This document shows positions 53,406 through 63,612 of a stretch of 64,000 nucleotides of DNA, piece by piece; position 1 is the stretch's first letter, and the number at the start of each line of letters is the position of its first letter. The notes under the pieces were generated by a model that ran no database searches, had not been told where the DNA came from, and saw nothing but the letters and a program-made list of their open reading frames with translations. This DNA is from Pseudomonas caspiana (lineage in GTDB: Bacteria; Pseudomonadota; Gammaproteobacteria; Pseudomonadales; Pseudomonadaceae), in assembly GCF_002158995.1 (NCBI RefSeq), contig NZ_LOHF01000002.1, forward strand, positions 1-64,000. The letters are read 5' to 3'. Both the position numbers and the translations under genes were made by a program.

Positions 53406-53854
53406 GTATTCCACTTCCTAAATATCACACAGCATATGTGCGAACGCAGAGTCAAAATCATTAGCAAGCCAGGAAGTGATGAGTTCCGATAATTTGAAAA
53501 CCATCCGGGCGTAGCTAAAGCGCCACAACGACCACAAGCATAGTGGCCTTTCGGCTTGGCCGGGAGAAATTTAGCGCGACGATTGACGAAAAACTAGAGT
53601 GCTATCGACTATGCATTGGGACCAAATGCCGACAGCCCACCCGGTCATGCCGTTCAGAGATGGGCGCACGCTAAGCAGAGCGCGGTCCGAACATAGTACT
53701 AGGACGTAGTCGACCACTCGTTTGCGTCAGCTCCTGAGCGACCTTCGGCCCCAGCACAGCAGGCAGAATCCGCAAAGTATTTTCAAATGTGTAGAAACAC
53801 TATAAAAGGTACCTTAAGTTTCACGTTTCTAGGGCAACCGAGGTCATTATACCC
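53406..53854. other. 449-bp divergent intergenic region in the island
   Basis: This separates the divergent STAND-NTPase and HEPN genes and should hold both promoters. Next to the HEPN gene a small palindrome, GTGTAGAAACAC (53789-53800), directly abuts TATAAA (53801-53806), a possible -10 box with an overlapping operator. The central part (about 53500-53760) is more G+C-rich and non-coding in all frames I inspected. Confidence 0.5.
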
Positions 53855-55549
53855 ATGTTGATAACTACAGATGAAATAACTAAATTTAGCCTAGAAGCCG
53901 ACACATACATCCTTAGCAATGACCACAGAAAGCTAGAAGAACTTGTCACAAAAATCACAGAACAAGAATATGAGTTTGAGCACCAATATCATGAAGCACA
54001 GTACATATACACGGCAGCTAACTGTTATTCAGTACTTTACGGTGCCAGAACAGTCACTTGGCATTCTGATGATCTGATGAAGGCTGTAATACTTTACAGG
54101 AGAGCTCTACACTGCCTTCCAAAAACAAACTGGATGGACAAGCCTGACATTATTCAATCGAGCAACCAACTGAGATCGATGATACTTACGAATCTGGCTA
54201 ACAGCCTTTCATCACAAGGAAGGGCTTTTTGCTGTTTACCATTTTATGATGAAGCCATTGCTTTAAATCAAAAGCCTGAAGCAATTATTTCCAAAGCACG
54301 AAATCAGTTGTTTCTCGGAGAGTCACTGTTCGACAACGGCCATAGAGAATACCATTACTTCGTAGCAAACAACCTCATCAAGACCGCACAAAAAAATATT
54401 AATGCGTTATACCCCGAGCACAAAAGAGATATTGAGAAAGGCGGCGATTTATATGAGTTCAGCCAGTGGTTCGAGCAAAATTTTGATCAATGCAGCTTTG
54501 ATTATTTTTCTGTAAAAAACAGCACATTTGAAAACAGAAAAAAAAATCAGTACTTACAATGGTGCGCACAGCACAAGCTATTTATAAACGACCTTAACGA
54601 TGTTTGCGACTTCGAAATATGTTATCAAGACGTCATCTCTTTACCTTCTATTAGCAGAACTATAAATACAACCCTGGCACTGCATGAAGAGTTATCATAT
54701 CATGGGAACTTCGATGAAATAAAAAACGATTACTGCTATGCGCGGTATATTTACTTTTCCGCAACAAACATTCCTGCTGACACACCACACATGTTCAACT
54801 CCACTTATCATCAAGTGGATGACATGTCTCACTCTATCAGCAACCTAAAGACCAGTCATTACAAATCTTCATTTAGAATTCTATACTCTTTATTCGACAA
54901 AATAGCGTACATAGCCAGTCGCTTTTTTGACTTGAACGATATAAAAGATGATAGATCAATAAGCATCGACAATTTATTTAGAAACATCAAATCAAAAAAC
55001 CGAAGAACAAAATGGGAACCCAACGAAAAATTAAAAAATAGTGACAACCATTTTATCCATGCACTTTTTTACATACTCAAAGATATTCGAGACGTAACAG
55101 GTACTTCCTCTATATCTAAATGGATCGATCCAGATGCTAGCGCTTTTTCAGAAATCAGGAACGCCATGGAGCATCGGTCTCTGAAGATAGTTGATGACTT
55201 TGGATACGAGTTAACTTACTCATACTCCAGCTATCACGATGATGAACTAGAAAAAGTAAAAAGTCAGATTTCCGAAATAAATAAGAAAATCGAGTCAGTT
55301 TCGGATCCTGCTGAAGCTCTCGCTTTAGAAGACAGGTTGACTAAATTGAAAAACACTATCTATGAAAAGGAAAAATTATCTACTCACTCATTGCTGATAC
55401 CTATTACCCAATTTGAATCTCGACTTATGACCCTGATCAAACTAGCTAGGAACTCAATCATGTATCTATCTCTTGCCATTCACTTCGAAGAGAGAAAACG
55501 TCCAAACGACCAAATTTGTATTCCGATGGAATTACCTTTAAAAGATTAA
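53855..55549 (+). CDS. LA2681-type HEPN domain protein
   Basis: A 564-aa protein. The N-terminal 230 residues look like helical TPR-type repeats (YTAANCYSVLYGARTVTW; AVILYRRALHCLPKTNW). The C-terminal part from about residue 335 fits the LA2681-type HEPN family: ILYSLFDKIAYIASRFFDL, followed by the HEPN catalytic pattern R-x4-H at 435-440 (RNAMEH), then a coiled coil (about 465-505) and a final helix. HEPN proteins are often RNases in toxin, abortive-infection or CRISPR systems, so an anti-phage RNase is likely but unproven. It is very A+T-rich and divergent from the STAND-NTPase gene. Confidence 0.72.
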   Translation: MLITTDEITKFSLEADTYILSNDHRKLEELVTKITEQEYEFEHQYHEAQYIYTAANCYSVLYGARTVTWHSDDLMKAVILYRRALHCLPKTNWMDKPDIIQSSNQLRSMILTNLANSLSSQGRAFCCLPFYDEAIALNQKPEAIISKARNQLFLGESLFDNGHREYHYFVANNLIKTAQKNINALYPEHKRDIEKGGDLYEFSQWFEQNFDQCSFDYFSVKNSTFENRKKNQYLQWCAQHKLFINDLNDVCDFEICYQDVISLPSISRTINTTLALHEELSYHGNFDEIKNDYCYARYIYFSATNIPADTPHMFNSTYHQVDDMSHSISNLKTSHYKSSFRILYSLFDKIAYIASRFFDLNDIKDDRSISIDNLFRNIKSKNRRTKWEPNEKLKNSDNHFIHALFYILKDIRDVTGTSSISKWIDPDASAFSEIRNAMEHRSLKIVDDFGYELTYSYSSYHDDELEKVKSQISEINKKIESVSDPAEALALEDRLTKLKNTIYEKEKLSTHSLLIPITQFESRLMTLIKLARNSIMYLSLAIHFEERKRPNDQICIPMELPLKD

Positions 55550-55734
55550 CCTCAACAATTTATCTTTGCCGCAACGAGGGTAGTTTTAGCAACATAATCA
55601 AAGCACTTTAATCTAAACCATGCCCAATAGAACTAGCAAAAGTTAACAGACATAACATTAAATATTCTTTCTTAGTACAGGCTAAGCATCTTCAATATTA
55701 TCATGCTATTGCTTCGACAGAATGATTGGCTAGA

Positions 55735-56685
55735 ATGGTTGACATGAAAAAACAAACGACCATAGCTATTTGGGAGGGGTGTGATGCCTCCGTCGCAGAG
55801 GCCCTTCACCGATTCCTTGATCGCTGGGAGCCCTACTCCACAGCATCTAAACGCTATCCGATCGTTCGTCTGGTCGAAGAGCTTATCGACCCTGCCGTGG
55901 CGTCATATGCCGAAACGCTTCCATCGCGTTATCAGGGCCATATACCCGGGGCAGGAACGAATGTAGCGTTCAGCGTGATTATCCAGCTTGTTGGCATTGC
56001 CGCTATGGTCCGCCTACAGCGTCAGCTGCTACGAGCTTTTGTTCTGACTCACGACAAGCAGTCGGGGGATGATCGCTGCTTCATTGCGACGCTTGAGACG
56101 TTGATAGAACTAGTGCTGGCATGTAAGCGCAAGCAGCCGTATACCAAGGATATGGACGGTTTGAACGGTCAACGCTTAAAGGGGGTTTGTAGATTCTGCG
56201 GCGCGCGAGCAGAGCTAGCATTGTTCGCAGAAGGTGAAGGTCAGCGTGACCTTGATGAACACCTACGCCTGAGCAACCTGTACTGCACCACCCACCGCCC
56301 AAAGACACCAGATGGACGCTGGAATCCGGCATACAGGCAAGCAATGAGATCTGTAGCGCAGTTCGACCTAGAGCTGGCCAGATTGAGCAGACAATGCGCG
56401 ATACGAGCAGAACCTAAGGCAAAGTCAGGTGACGAGCTCATCGACGCGTATATCTTTCAGTACATGCTTAGCCAAACACTACATCTAGCGGACGAAGCTC
56501 AGCTAAGAAATCTCGCTCGACTAGTGGTGGACATGAAGTTGACAGACCGGAGAAAGCAAATCCTCGTGTTGCAGAAATTCGGCTTCAATCAGTCAGAAAT
56601 TGCTCGCAGACTAGAGATCGAGCGCCAAGCAGTTTCCAAGGCACTTCGCTCAATCCCTGATAGCTTTCGACTTCCGACAGCGTAA
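55735..56685 (+). CDS. zinc-motif and helix-turn-helix protein of unknown function
   Basis: A 316-aa protein that I do not recognise as a named family. The middle carries CRFCG and, about 40 residues later, YCTTH, a likely C-x2-C / C-x2-H zinc site. The C-terminus is a helix-turn-helix (LTDRRKQILVLQKFGFNQSEIARRLEIERQAVSKAL-like), similar to sigma-4/LuxR-type DNA-binding ends. It may regulate the island. G+C and codon use are closer to the host than in its neighbours, suggesting separate acquisition. The start is uncertain: TTG 55726, ATG 55735 and ATG 55744 are in frame, and none has a clear ribosome-binding site. Confidence 0.62.
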   Translation: MVDMKKQTTIAIWEGCDASVAEALHRFLDRWEPYSTASKRYPIVRLVEELIDPAVASYAETLPSRYQGHIPGAGTNVAFSVIIQLVGIAAMVRLQRQLLRAFVLTHDKQSGDDRCFIATLETLIELVLACKRKQPYTKDMDGLNGQRLKGVCRFCGARAELALFAEGEGQRDLDEHLRLSNLYCTTHRPKTPDGRWNPAYRQAMRSVAQFDLELARLSRQCAIRAEPKAKSGDELIDAYIFQYMLSQTLHLADEAQLRNLARLVVDMKLTDRRKQILVLQKFGFNQSEIARRLEIERQAVSKALRSIPDSFRLPTA

Positions 56686-56806
56686 GGTCGCCTTTTAAAA
56701 TGCACGCATTGTTGACGGTACCGCCCTGAAGGGTGCTCCACGGAGCGTCGTAAAATTCTTGAAACATGTCCCACAGCGTTATACACAACCTATCACGGAG
56801 CGCCCA

Positions 56807-57652
56807 TTGGAATACTTAGAAAACCGCATAAAAAGATTAATGTCTGAATCCAGACAACTTGAAACAAGAGTCGCCTACCATCAAATCGACTGGAGCAACT
56901 GGACTCTAAATAAAGACCAAAATAATCCACCGCAGTATTTACTTGACGCGGACGACGAGTTCGTTAGACCTTTTCAGGAAACACTAGAGAGCATCTACCT
57001 AAACATCATCTGCTACTTAGACAATAAAAATCTAAATCACTATCTAAACACATACCTCCAAATATTTGGCAATAATCCGTCAAGTCTAAATTATCGAGAT
57101 GAATTTGAGATAGATCATTATGGCTCGGGTGAGCCATACAGTGTATTCATAGCTAAAACGAGTAAATTCTTATCATCCTTTGAATTTACAGAATCAAGTG
57201 AAGATCAGTATGAAAGAATAACTGGACTACAATACCTCGAAACGATACTTAAAAATACAGCCGTCATCATTTCAAAAAACAAATTAGAACCAAAATCAGA
57301 GGTCGATGTATACAAAGCGGTAAAGTCAACCCTAAACGTCGTCTTTGCAAGCTCAAAATCCCCAAAGAGCAATTTTATAAAAACAGCCAAAGAATATTAC
57401 CCAGACATATTAATCCCCGAGCTATATGCGGCCGTAGAATATAAATATGCTGCTGATGAACAGAAACTGAAATCTACAATCGAACAAATTGCGGCGGATG
57501 TGAAAGGCTATACTGGAGATAGTGACTATCGCGTTTTCTACGCTGTATTTTATGTAACAGAAGACTTCTGGGGACAGCAGAAATTTTCGAAAGCCTGGAA
57601 CGACCAAAATTTCCCAAAAAACTGGATGCCGATATACGTTGTGGGAAAGTAA
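56807..57652 (+). CDS. predicted PD-(D/E)XK nuclease, DpnII/MboI-like
   Basis: A 281-aa protein. The N-terminal half is helical and unassigned. The C-terminal half has an intact restriction-like core: SEVDVYKAV (Glu), YYPDILIPE (Asp), AVEYKYA (Glu-x-Lys), then IEQIAADVKGY and a final strand VFYAVFYV. This order fits the REase_DpnII-MboI type of defence-associated nucleases. There is no methyltransferase beside it, so it is not an ordinary restriction-modification system. A TTG at 56807 with GGAG 6 nt upstream is taken as start; the frame is open to 56759, and an ATG lies at 56840. Confidence 0.62.
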   Translation: MEYLENRIKRLMSESRQLETRVAYHQIDWSNWTLNKDQNNPPQYLLDADDEFVRPFQETLESIYLNIICYLDNKNLNHYLNTYLQIFGNNPSSLNYRDEFEIDHYGSGEPYSVFIAKTSKFLSSFEFTESSEDQYERITGLQYLETILKNTAVIISKNKLEPKSEVDVYKAVKSTLNVVFASSKSPKSNFIKTAKEYYPDILIPELYAAVEYKYAADEQKLKSTIEQIAADVKGYTGDSDYRVFYAVFYVTEDFWGQQKFSKAWNDQNFPKNWMPIYVVGK

Positions 57653-57939
57653 TTATGGCAAATGACTAGACTCCCTGGGGCTTGAATCAAGCGCGAGACA
57701 TGCGGATCGACAAAGAAGAGACCATAATCCCCTCTGGTCGTAGGCAGCCGTAAGGACTCTAGCTGGCAGTCCATACTGTCTTCTCCAGTAGCGATAGACT
57801 GGAAACGGCCGTTGCCACCTATGTAAAAGGTAGCAATCGGCCGACTAAATACAGTCAGCCCCCGCTCACTAACGGACCATAGCGAACGAAGAATTTATCG
57901 CGCTACCCACATGAAAGAGATCGACAACTGACATATCAA

Positions 57940-58500
57940 TCAGTACTGAATAATCATTTTTCTATAAAAATGGGGATCGCTTAACGTAGAGCTAAACAAA
58001 CAATCGACGAACTCGCCATTAGTCCCACCAAAACCATCATCCATGCCAGATATCACGAAGTAGCTTCTATAATTCTCATAGATCTCATAGTGCAAATCTT
58101 GAAAGAAGCCTATAAAGTTTACATCACAAAAACATTCAGAAAGGATTCTAGACTCATAGAATCTCATTCTCTTGGTACTGCCATCGCTATATCTATAGAG
58201 ATCCTCTAAGCGATTCAATATATTATTCTCTACGATTTTTAGCTCATTTAACGATATGTCGTGCCTGCATTTAAATGCACAGAATAAATAATAATTCGGA
58301 TTTCCTGAGCTGTAGGATCTAGATATTAGATCCCCCATGGTCAGACCTAGTTTTGCGAAACTAGGGTTGCTGGCGTCAGCACCCAAATAGAGCCATCCAT
58401 CTCTTGACTCCATATCAAGCTTCGTCCTCTCCCAAACATACTCCATTTTGTAATCATCAAAGGTATCAATGTCTTCAATGGTTATTTTATCTTTTCTCAA
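57940..58500 (-). CDS. small GIY-YIG-like (T5orf172-type) protein
   Basis: A 186-aa protein with weak but ordered GIY-YIG features: WLYLGAD (GIY position), AKLGLT (YIG position), a following arginine (LISRSYS), and a glutamate in IVENNILNRL. The layout KLG-T-x-R resembles T5orf172/MUG113-type GIY-YIG domains. The C-terminal third is unassigned. It may be a nuclease, or an inactive relative. The start is uncertain: TTG at 58500 has AGGGAG 8 nt upstream; GTG at 58509 does not. Very A+T-rich. Confidence 0.5.
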   Translation of the reverse strand: MRKDKITIEDIDTFDDYKMEYVWERTKLDMESRDGWLYLGADASNPSFAKLGLTMGDLISRSYSSGNPNYYLFCAFKCRHDISLNELKIVENNILNRLEDLYRYSDGSTKRMRFYESRILSECFCDVNFIGFFQDLHYEIYENYRSYFVISGMDDGFGGTNGEFVDCLFSSTLSDPHFYRKMIIQY

Positions 58501-58847
58501 TTTCCCCACTCCCTGGCACGAAAAAACATAAAACCAGAAGCCTAAGAAGGCTTCTAAGAGATCATTCTTGGCCTGCGCATTATGACAGATGTATTTACCT
58601 TACGGCCATGAGACACGTCCCGCCGATTCTTATCAGCTGAAGCAGTATACACTTGGCATTGCATACGATGACGAATTGCTTTCGGTCGTTAGCAGTCAAC
58701 CGTGAATTATTACTTTCACCCATCAGCCATACCTGTGACTGGTCATATCAAACGCAAATAACTAGTCGGCACCAATGAAAGCCGCTGCTTAAGCGCAGGG
58801 CAATTTTCCCCTAAGCGATTTGCTGGCATGAGAGATGACCATGCAGA
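58501..58847. other. 347-bp gap between GIY-YIG-like and integrase genes
   Basis: It holds a minus-strand terminator hairpin (58536-58555) near its left end. The rest (58560-58847) has no open frame with convincing coding character and no recognisable RNA. Confidence 0.5.
58536..58555 (-). terminator. hairpin terminator, minus strand
   Basis: Stem AGAAGCC - TAAGAA - GGCTTCT; on the minus strand it is followed by GGTTTTATGTTTTTT. It would stop integrase read-through before the GIY-YIG-like gene. Confidence 0.65.
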
Positions 58848-60059
58848 CTACCTATTCGTTTCTCGCAGTTTCTTAAGCGTCCATTCATCAATCATATCGG
58901 CCCAATCCTGCAACATCGCACGACGCTGATCCCGGTACTCGGCCTTGTTGTAAACGGCGCGCACGCCTTTCTGCTCGTGTGCGAGGCACTTCTCGATCCA
59001 GTCGGAGTTGTAGCCCTCCTCATGCAACAGCGTGCTGGCCGTGCGTCGTAGGTCGTGGGGACCGAACTTGCCTAGGGGCACCCCATCCTTTTGGGCAAGG
59101 CGATAGGTGAGCGTCAGTACATGATTGATCGTAGCGGCACTCATCGGCAAATCAGAGTCGTAGCGTGACGGCAAAACGTAGTCTGAACCTCCTGCCAAGG
59201 TTTTCAACGCAATGAAGAAGTCCAATGCCTGCTGGGACAGAAACACCAAATGAGGGTTACGTCGCTTCATCCGCTCTTTGGGGATCGTCCACAGCGCCTC
59301 GCTGAAATTGATCTCACCCCACGTTGCGTTGGTCAGCTCGCTCTTGCGCACCATCGTCAGCAGAAGGAGCTTTGCCGCAGCACGAACCGAAGTCGCGGTA
59401 CCGATTCTGTCCATGTACTGGTACATCAGTGCGATTTCATCGGGCGTCAACGCACGGTCACGTGGCTCAAATTTCGCGATGCTGGCAGGCCATACCAGAT
59501 CTGCCGGGTTTTCAACCTTCTGACCACGCTCAATGGCCCAACGGAAGACTTGCAGCATGATCTCCCGTGAATGGACGGCGGTTGCAGGGGAACCCCGCTC
59601 CACTATGGCATCCGTCAGCGCTCGCAGATCCTCATGGGTGATTTCGACCAGCTTCTGATTGCCAAACTTCGGCTTCAACTCACGCTCATAGACTGATCGA
59701 CGCATGTCTCGCGTCGAGTCCGCCATCTGGTAACCGCGCAGCCATTTTTCAGCCCAAGCGTCAAAAGTCTCAGCACCCTTCGTGCGCGCCTTCGCACGCG
59801 CTTTCTCCTTTGCCGGAGACTTCCCAGCGGCGACCATCTTCTTCGCCTCCCCTAGCAGCCCGCGAGCCTCTGCCAGAGTGATTCCCCCTCCGCCATAACG
59901 ACCGAAGGTGATGGTCTCCTGCCGACCGTTGATAAAGTAGTTGTAGCGAAAGGAGATTGAGCCGGCCGGGGTGACGGCCACGTACAAGCCGTCACGGTCA
60001 ATCACCTTGTAGAGCTCGTCCTGGGGCTTGAGATTTCGAAGTTTGGTATCGGTGAGCAT
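58848..60059 (-). CDS. P4-type tyrosine integrase of the guaA island
   Basis: Site-specific recombinase expected to integrate and excise the island at guaA. The 403-aa protein has an N-terminal DUF4102-like arm-binding domain (LYVAVTPAGSISFRYNYFINGRQ), a core-binding domain (about 105-190), and the catalytic domain with R (MVRKSEL), HxxR (HDLRRTAST), H (LAHEQKGVRAVY) and a C-terminal Tyr (YNKAEY). The frame continues to an ATG at 60077; 60059 is chosen because GGAAG lies just before it and it fits the family N-terminus. It lies between the att repeat and the cargo, transcribed away from guaA. Confidence 0.92.
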   Translation of the reverse strand: MLTDTKLRNLKPQDELYKVIDRDGLYVAVTPAGSISFRYNYFINGRQETITFGRYGGGGITLAEARGLLGEAKKMVAAGKSPAKEKARAKARTKGAETFDAWAEKWLRGYQMADSTRDMRRSVYERELKPKFGNQKLVEITHEDLRALTDAIVERGSPATAVHSREIMLQVFRWAIERGQKVENPADLVWPASIAKFEPRDRALTPDEIALMYQYMDRIGTATSVRAAAKLLLLTMVRKSELTNATWGEINFSEALWTIPKERMKRRNPHLVFLSQQALDFFIALKTLAGGSDYVLPSRYDSDLPMSAATINHVLTLTYRLAQKDGVPLGKFGPHDLRRTASTLLHEEGYNSDWIEKCLAHEQKGVRAVYNKAEYRDQRRAMLQDWADMIDEWTLKKLRETNR

Positions 60060-60084
60060 GGCTTCCACTATTTCCATGAAAAAA

Positions 60085-60235
60085 TACCATGCTCCGAAAA
60101 GCGCGGAAAAATGGGGTCGACCCTCATTAAAACTGGGCCTTTAAGCCAACTCGATACCATGCCATCACTGAGGAAATGACATGGTATTGAGCTTAAAGCA
60201 TGGAATTAGATGCAGTCAGTACCCCGTACCATGCC
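60085..60235. promoter_or_regulatory. cluster of TACCATGC motifs (candidate integrase/excisionase arm sites)
   Basis: TACCATGC at 60085-60092, TACCATGCC at 60155-60163 and 60227-60235, and the complement ATGGTA at 60181-60186. Together with 49518-49526, five copies lie within 160 nt of one island end or 100 nt of the other. Arm-type sites of tyrosine integrases have this kind of arrangement; binding is not shown. Confidence 0.5.
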
Positions 60236-60296
60236 AAATAACCACAGTCCTTGGCGATGCACAAAGCTGCCAGAATTTGCCAGACCCAAAAAACCA

Positions 60297-60320
60297 AAAG
60301 CCCGCAATTAAGCGGGCTTC
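60297..60320 (-). terminator. island-borne terminator now serving guaA
   Basis: Stem AAGCCCGC - AATTA - GCGGGCTT with T-rich sequence (CTTTTGGTTTTTTGG) following on the minus strand. It is inside the island, 46 nt beyond the guaA stop codon. Confidence 0.75.
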
Positions 60321-60362
60321 AGGGTATTTCTTACTAATCGATGCCGGACATTACCAGCCACC

Positions 60363-60377
60363 CAATCATTCCCACTC
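60363..60377. repeat. island att repeat, right copy, overlapping the guaA stop codon
   Basis: CAATCATTCCCACTC; its complement spells the last guaA codons GAG TGG GAA TGA plus TTG. Because the repeat ends the gene, integration leaves guaA intact. Confidence 0.88.
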
Positions 60378-61943
60378 AATCGTCGCCGGTGGCTTGCTCG
60401 ACACATCGTAGGTCACGCGGGAAATGCCTTCGATCTCGTTGATGATCCGGCCGCTGACGGTTTCCAGCAGCTCATAAGGCAGGTGCGCCCAACGTGCGGT
60501 CATGAAGTCGATGGTTTCCACGGCGCGCAGTGCAACGACCCATGCGTAACGACGGCCATCGCCGACCACGCCAACCGATTTGACGGGTTGGAACACTACA
60601 AATGCCTGGCTGACTTTGTGGTACCAGTCGGCTTTGCGCAGTTCTTCGATGAAGATGTGATCTGCGCGACGCAGCAGGTCGGCGTATTCCTTCTTCACTT
60701 CACCGAGGATCCGCACGCCCAGGCCTGGGCCCGGGAATGGGTGACGGTAAACCATGTCGTACGGCAGACCCAGTTCCAGGCCGAGGCGACGCACTTCGTC
60801 CTTGAACAGCTCACGCAGTGGCTCGACCAGTTTGAGGTTCATTTCTTCCGGCAGGCCGCCCACGTTGTGGTGCGACTTGATGACGTGAGCCTTGCCGCTT
60901 TTCGCGCCAGCCGACTCGATTACGTCCGGATAGATCGTGCCCTGAGCCAGGTACTTGATGTTGTCCAGCTTGCAGGATTCGGCATCGAACACATCGATGA
61001 AGGTGCGGCCGATGATCTTGCGCTTTTTCTCCGGATCGCTTTCGCCAGCCAGATTGTTCAGGAACTGGTCTTCAGCGTTGGCGCGGATGACCTTGACGCC
61101 CATGTTCTCGGCGAACATGGCCATGACCTGCTCGCCCTCGTGCAGACGCAGCAAGCCGTTGTCGACGAATACGCAGGTCAACTGGTCGCCAATTGCCTTA
61201 TGCAGCAAAGCGGCAACAACAGAAGAGTCAACGCCGCCGGACAGGCCCAGCAATACGTTGTCAGTACCGACCTGAGCGCGAACCTGAGCGATGGCGTCTT
61301 CAGCAATCTTCGACGGTGTCCACAGTGCTTCGCAGCCGCAGATGTCGAGGATGAAGCGCGACAGGATGCGACCGCCCTGCTTGGTGTGGGTCACTTCCGG
61401 GTGGAACTGCACGCCGTAGTAACCGCGAGCGTCGTCTGCCATGCCGGCAATCGGGCAGCTCGGTGTGCTGGCCAGGATGTGGAACTCTTCTGGCAGCTTG
61501 GTGACTTTGTCACCGTGGCTCATCCATACGTCGAGGCCAAACAGGCCGTCGGCGTCGATGTGGTCTTCGATGCCATCGAGCAGACGGCTTTTGCCAACCA
61601 CGTCAACGCGGGCGTAGCCGAACTCGCGCAGGTCAGAACCTGCAACCTTGCCGCCCAACTGCTCGGCCATGGTCTGCATGCCGTAGCAGATACCGAAAAC
61701 CGGCACACCCAGGTCAAATACCGCTTGCGGGCAGCGTGGGCTGTTGGCTTCGTGTACGGACTCGGGACCGCCAGCGAGGATCACGCCTTTTGGAGCGAAC
61801 TCACGAATGGCTTCGTCGTCCATGTCGAACGGGTGCAGCTCGCAGTAAACACCGATTTCACGCACGCGACGCGCGATCAACTGGGTGTACTGGGAACCGA
61901 AGTCGAGGATCAGGATACGGTGGGCGTGAATGTCGAGGGCCAT
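60366..61943 (-). CDS. guaA: GMP synthase (glutamine-hydrolysing)
   Basis: Makes GMP from XMP, glutamine and ATP. The 525-aa protein has a class I glutamine amidotransferase domain (nucleophile in [18 protein letters not shown]), the PP-loop ATP pyrophosphatase motif GLSGGVDSS, and the C-terminal dimerisation domain ending PATIEWE. The full C-terminus is kept despite the island at its 3' end. It follows guaB on the minus strand by 105 nt, forming the guaBA operon. Confidence 0.97.
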   Translation of the reverse strand: MALDIHAHRILILDFGSQYTQLIARRVREIGVYCELHPFDMDDEAIREFAPKGVILAGGPESVHEANSPRCPQAVFDLGVPVFGICYGMQTMAEQLGGKVAGSDLREFGYARVDVVGKSRLLDGIEDHIDADGLFGLDVWMSHGDKVTKLPEEFHILASTPSCPIAGMADDARGYYGVQFHPEVTHTKQGGRILSRFILDICGCEALWTPSKIAEDAIAQVRAQVGTDNVLLGLSGGVDSSVVAALLHKAIGDQLTCVFVDNGLLRLHEGEQVMAMFAENMGVKVIRANAEDQFLNNLAGESDPEKKRKIIGRTFIDVFDAESCKLDNIKYLAQGTIYPDVIESAGAKSGKAHVIKSHHNVGGLPEEMNLKLVEPLRELFKDEVRRLGLELGLPYDMVYRHPFPGPGLGVRILGEVKKEYADLLRRADHIFIEELRKADWYHKVSQAFVVFQPVKSVGVVGDGRRYAWVVALRAVETIDFMTARWAHLPYELLETVSGRIINEIEGISRVTYDVSSKPPATIEWE

Positions 61944-62048
61944 GACTCATTCTCGTCAATAAACAGAAACGACACGGGGCTGCGTCAACAGCCCCGGCTA
62001 TAAAATTCGTCGGGCTGCATCGTGGCGCAAACCACGATGCAATCCGGA

Positions 62049-63599
<1,551 letters not shown>

Positions 63600-63612
63600 T
63601 TATCACACAACG

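Larger units (their letters stand above)
60060..60365. other. attachment-side region between integrase and guaA
   Basis: No gene. It contains four TACCAT-type motifs (60085-60092, 60155-60163, 60181-60186 inverted, 60227-60235), a perfect palindrome GGGTCGACCC (60114-60123), a terminator (60297-60320) and the start of the right att repeat. The integrase promoter must be here too. Confidence 0.65.
49427..60377. mobile_element. genomic island integrated at the 3' end of guaA, with defence-like cargo
   Basis: A 15-bp direct repeat (CAATCATTCCCACTC) bounds a block of about 10.95 kb. The right copy is the guaA 3' end; the first gene inside it is a tyrosine integrase pointing away from guaA. The guaA 3' end is a known integration site for genomic islands in several bacteria. 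Most of the cargo (49.5-58.5 kb, except 55.7-56.7 kb) is much more A+T-rich than the host, while the integrase end is host-like, suggesting modular assembly. Six genes are called, with no structural, transfer or replication functions recognised. Confidence 0.88.

Noticed and set aside
58648..58664. TTGGCATTGCAT as a sigma-54 promoter
   Set aside because: The spacing between GG and GC elements is too short for a -24/-12 promoter.
60483..62003. 506-codon open frame on the plus strand opposite guaA
   Set aside because: Shadow of guaA; the real frame has GATase and ATP-pyrophosphatase motifs.
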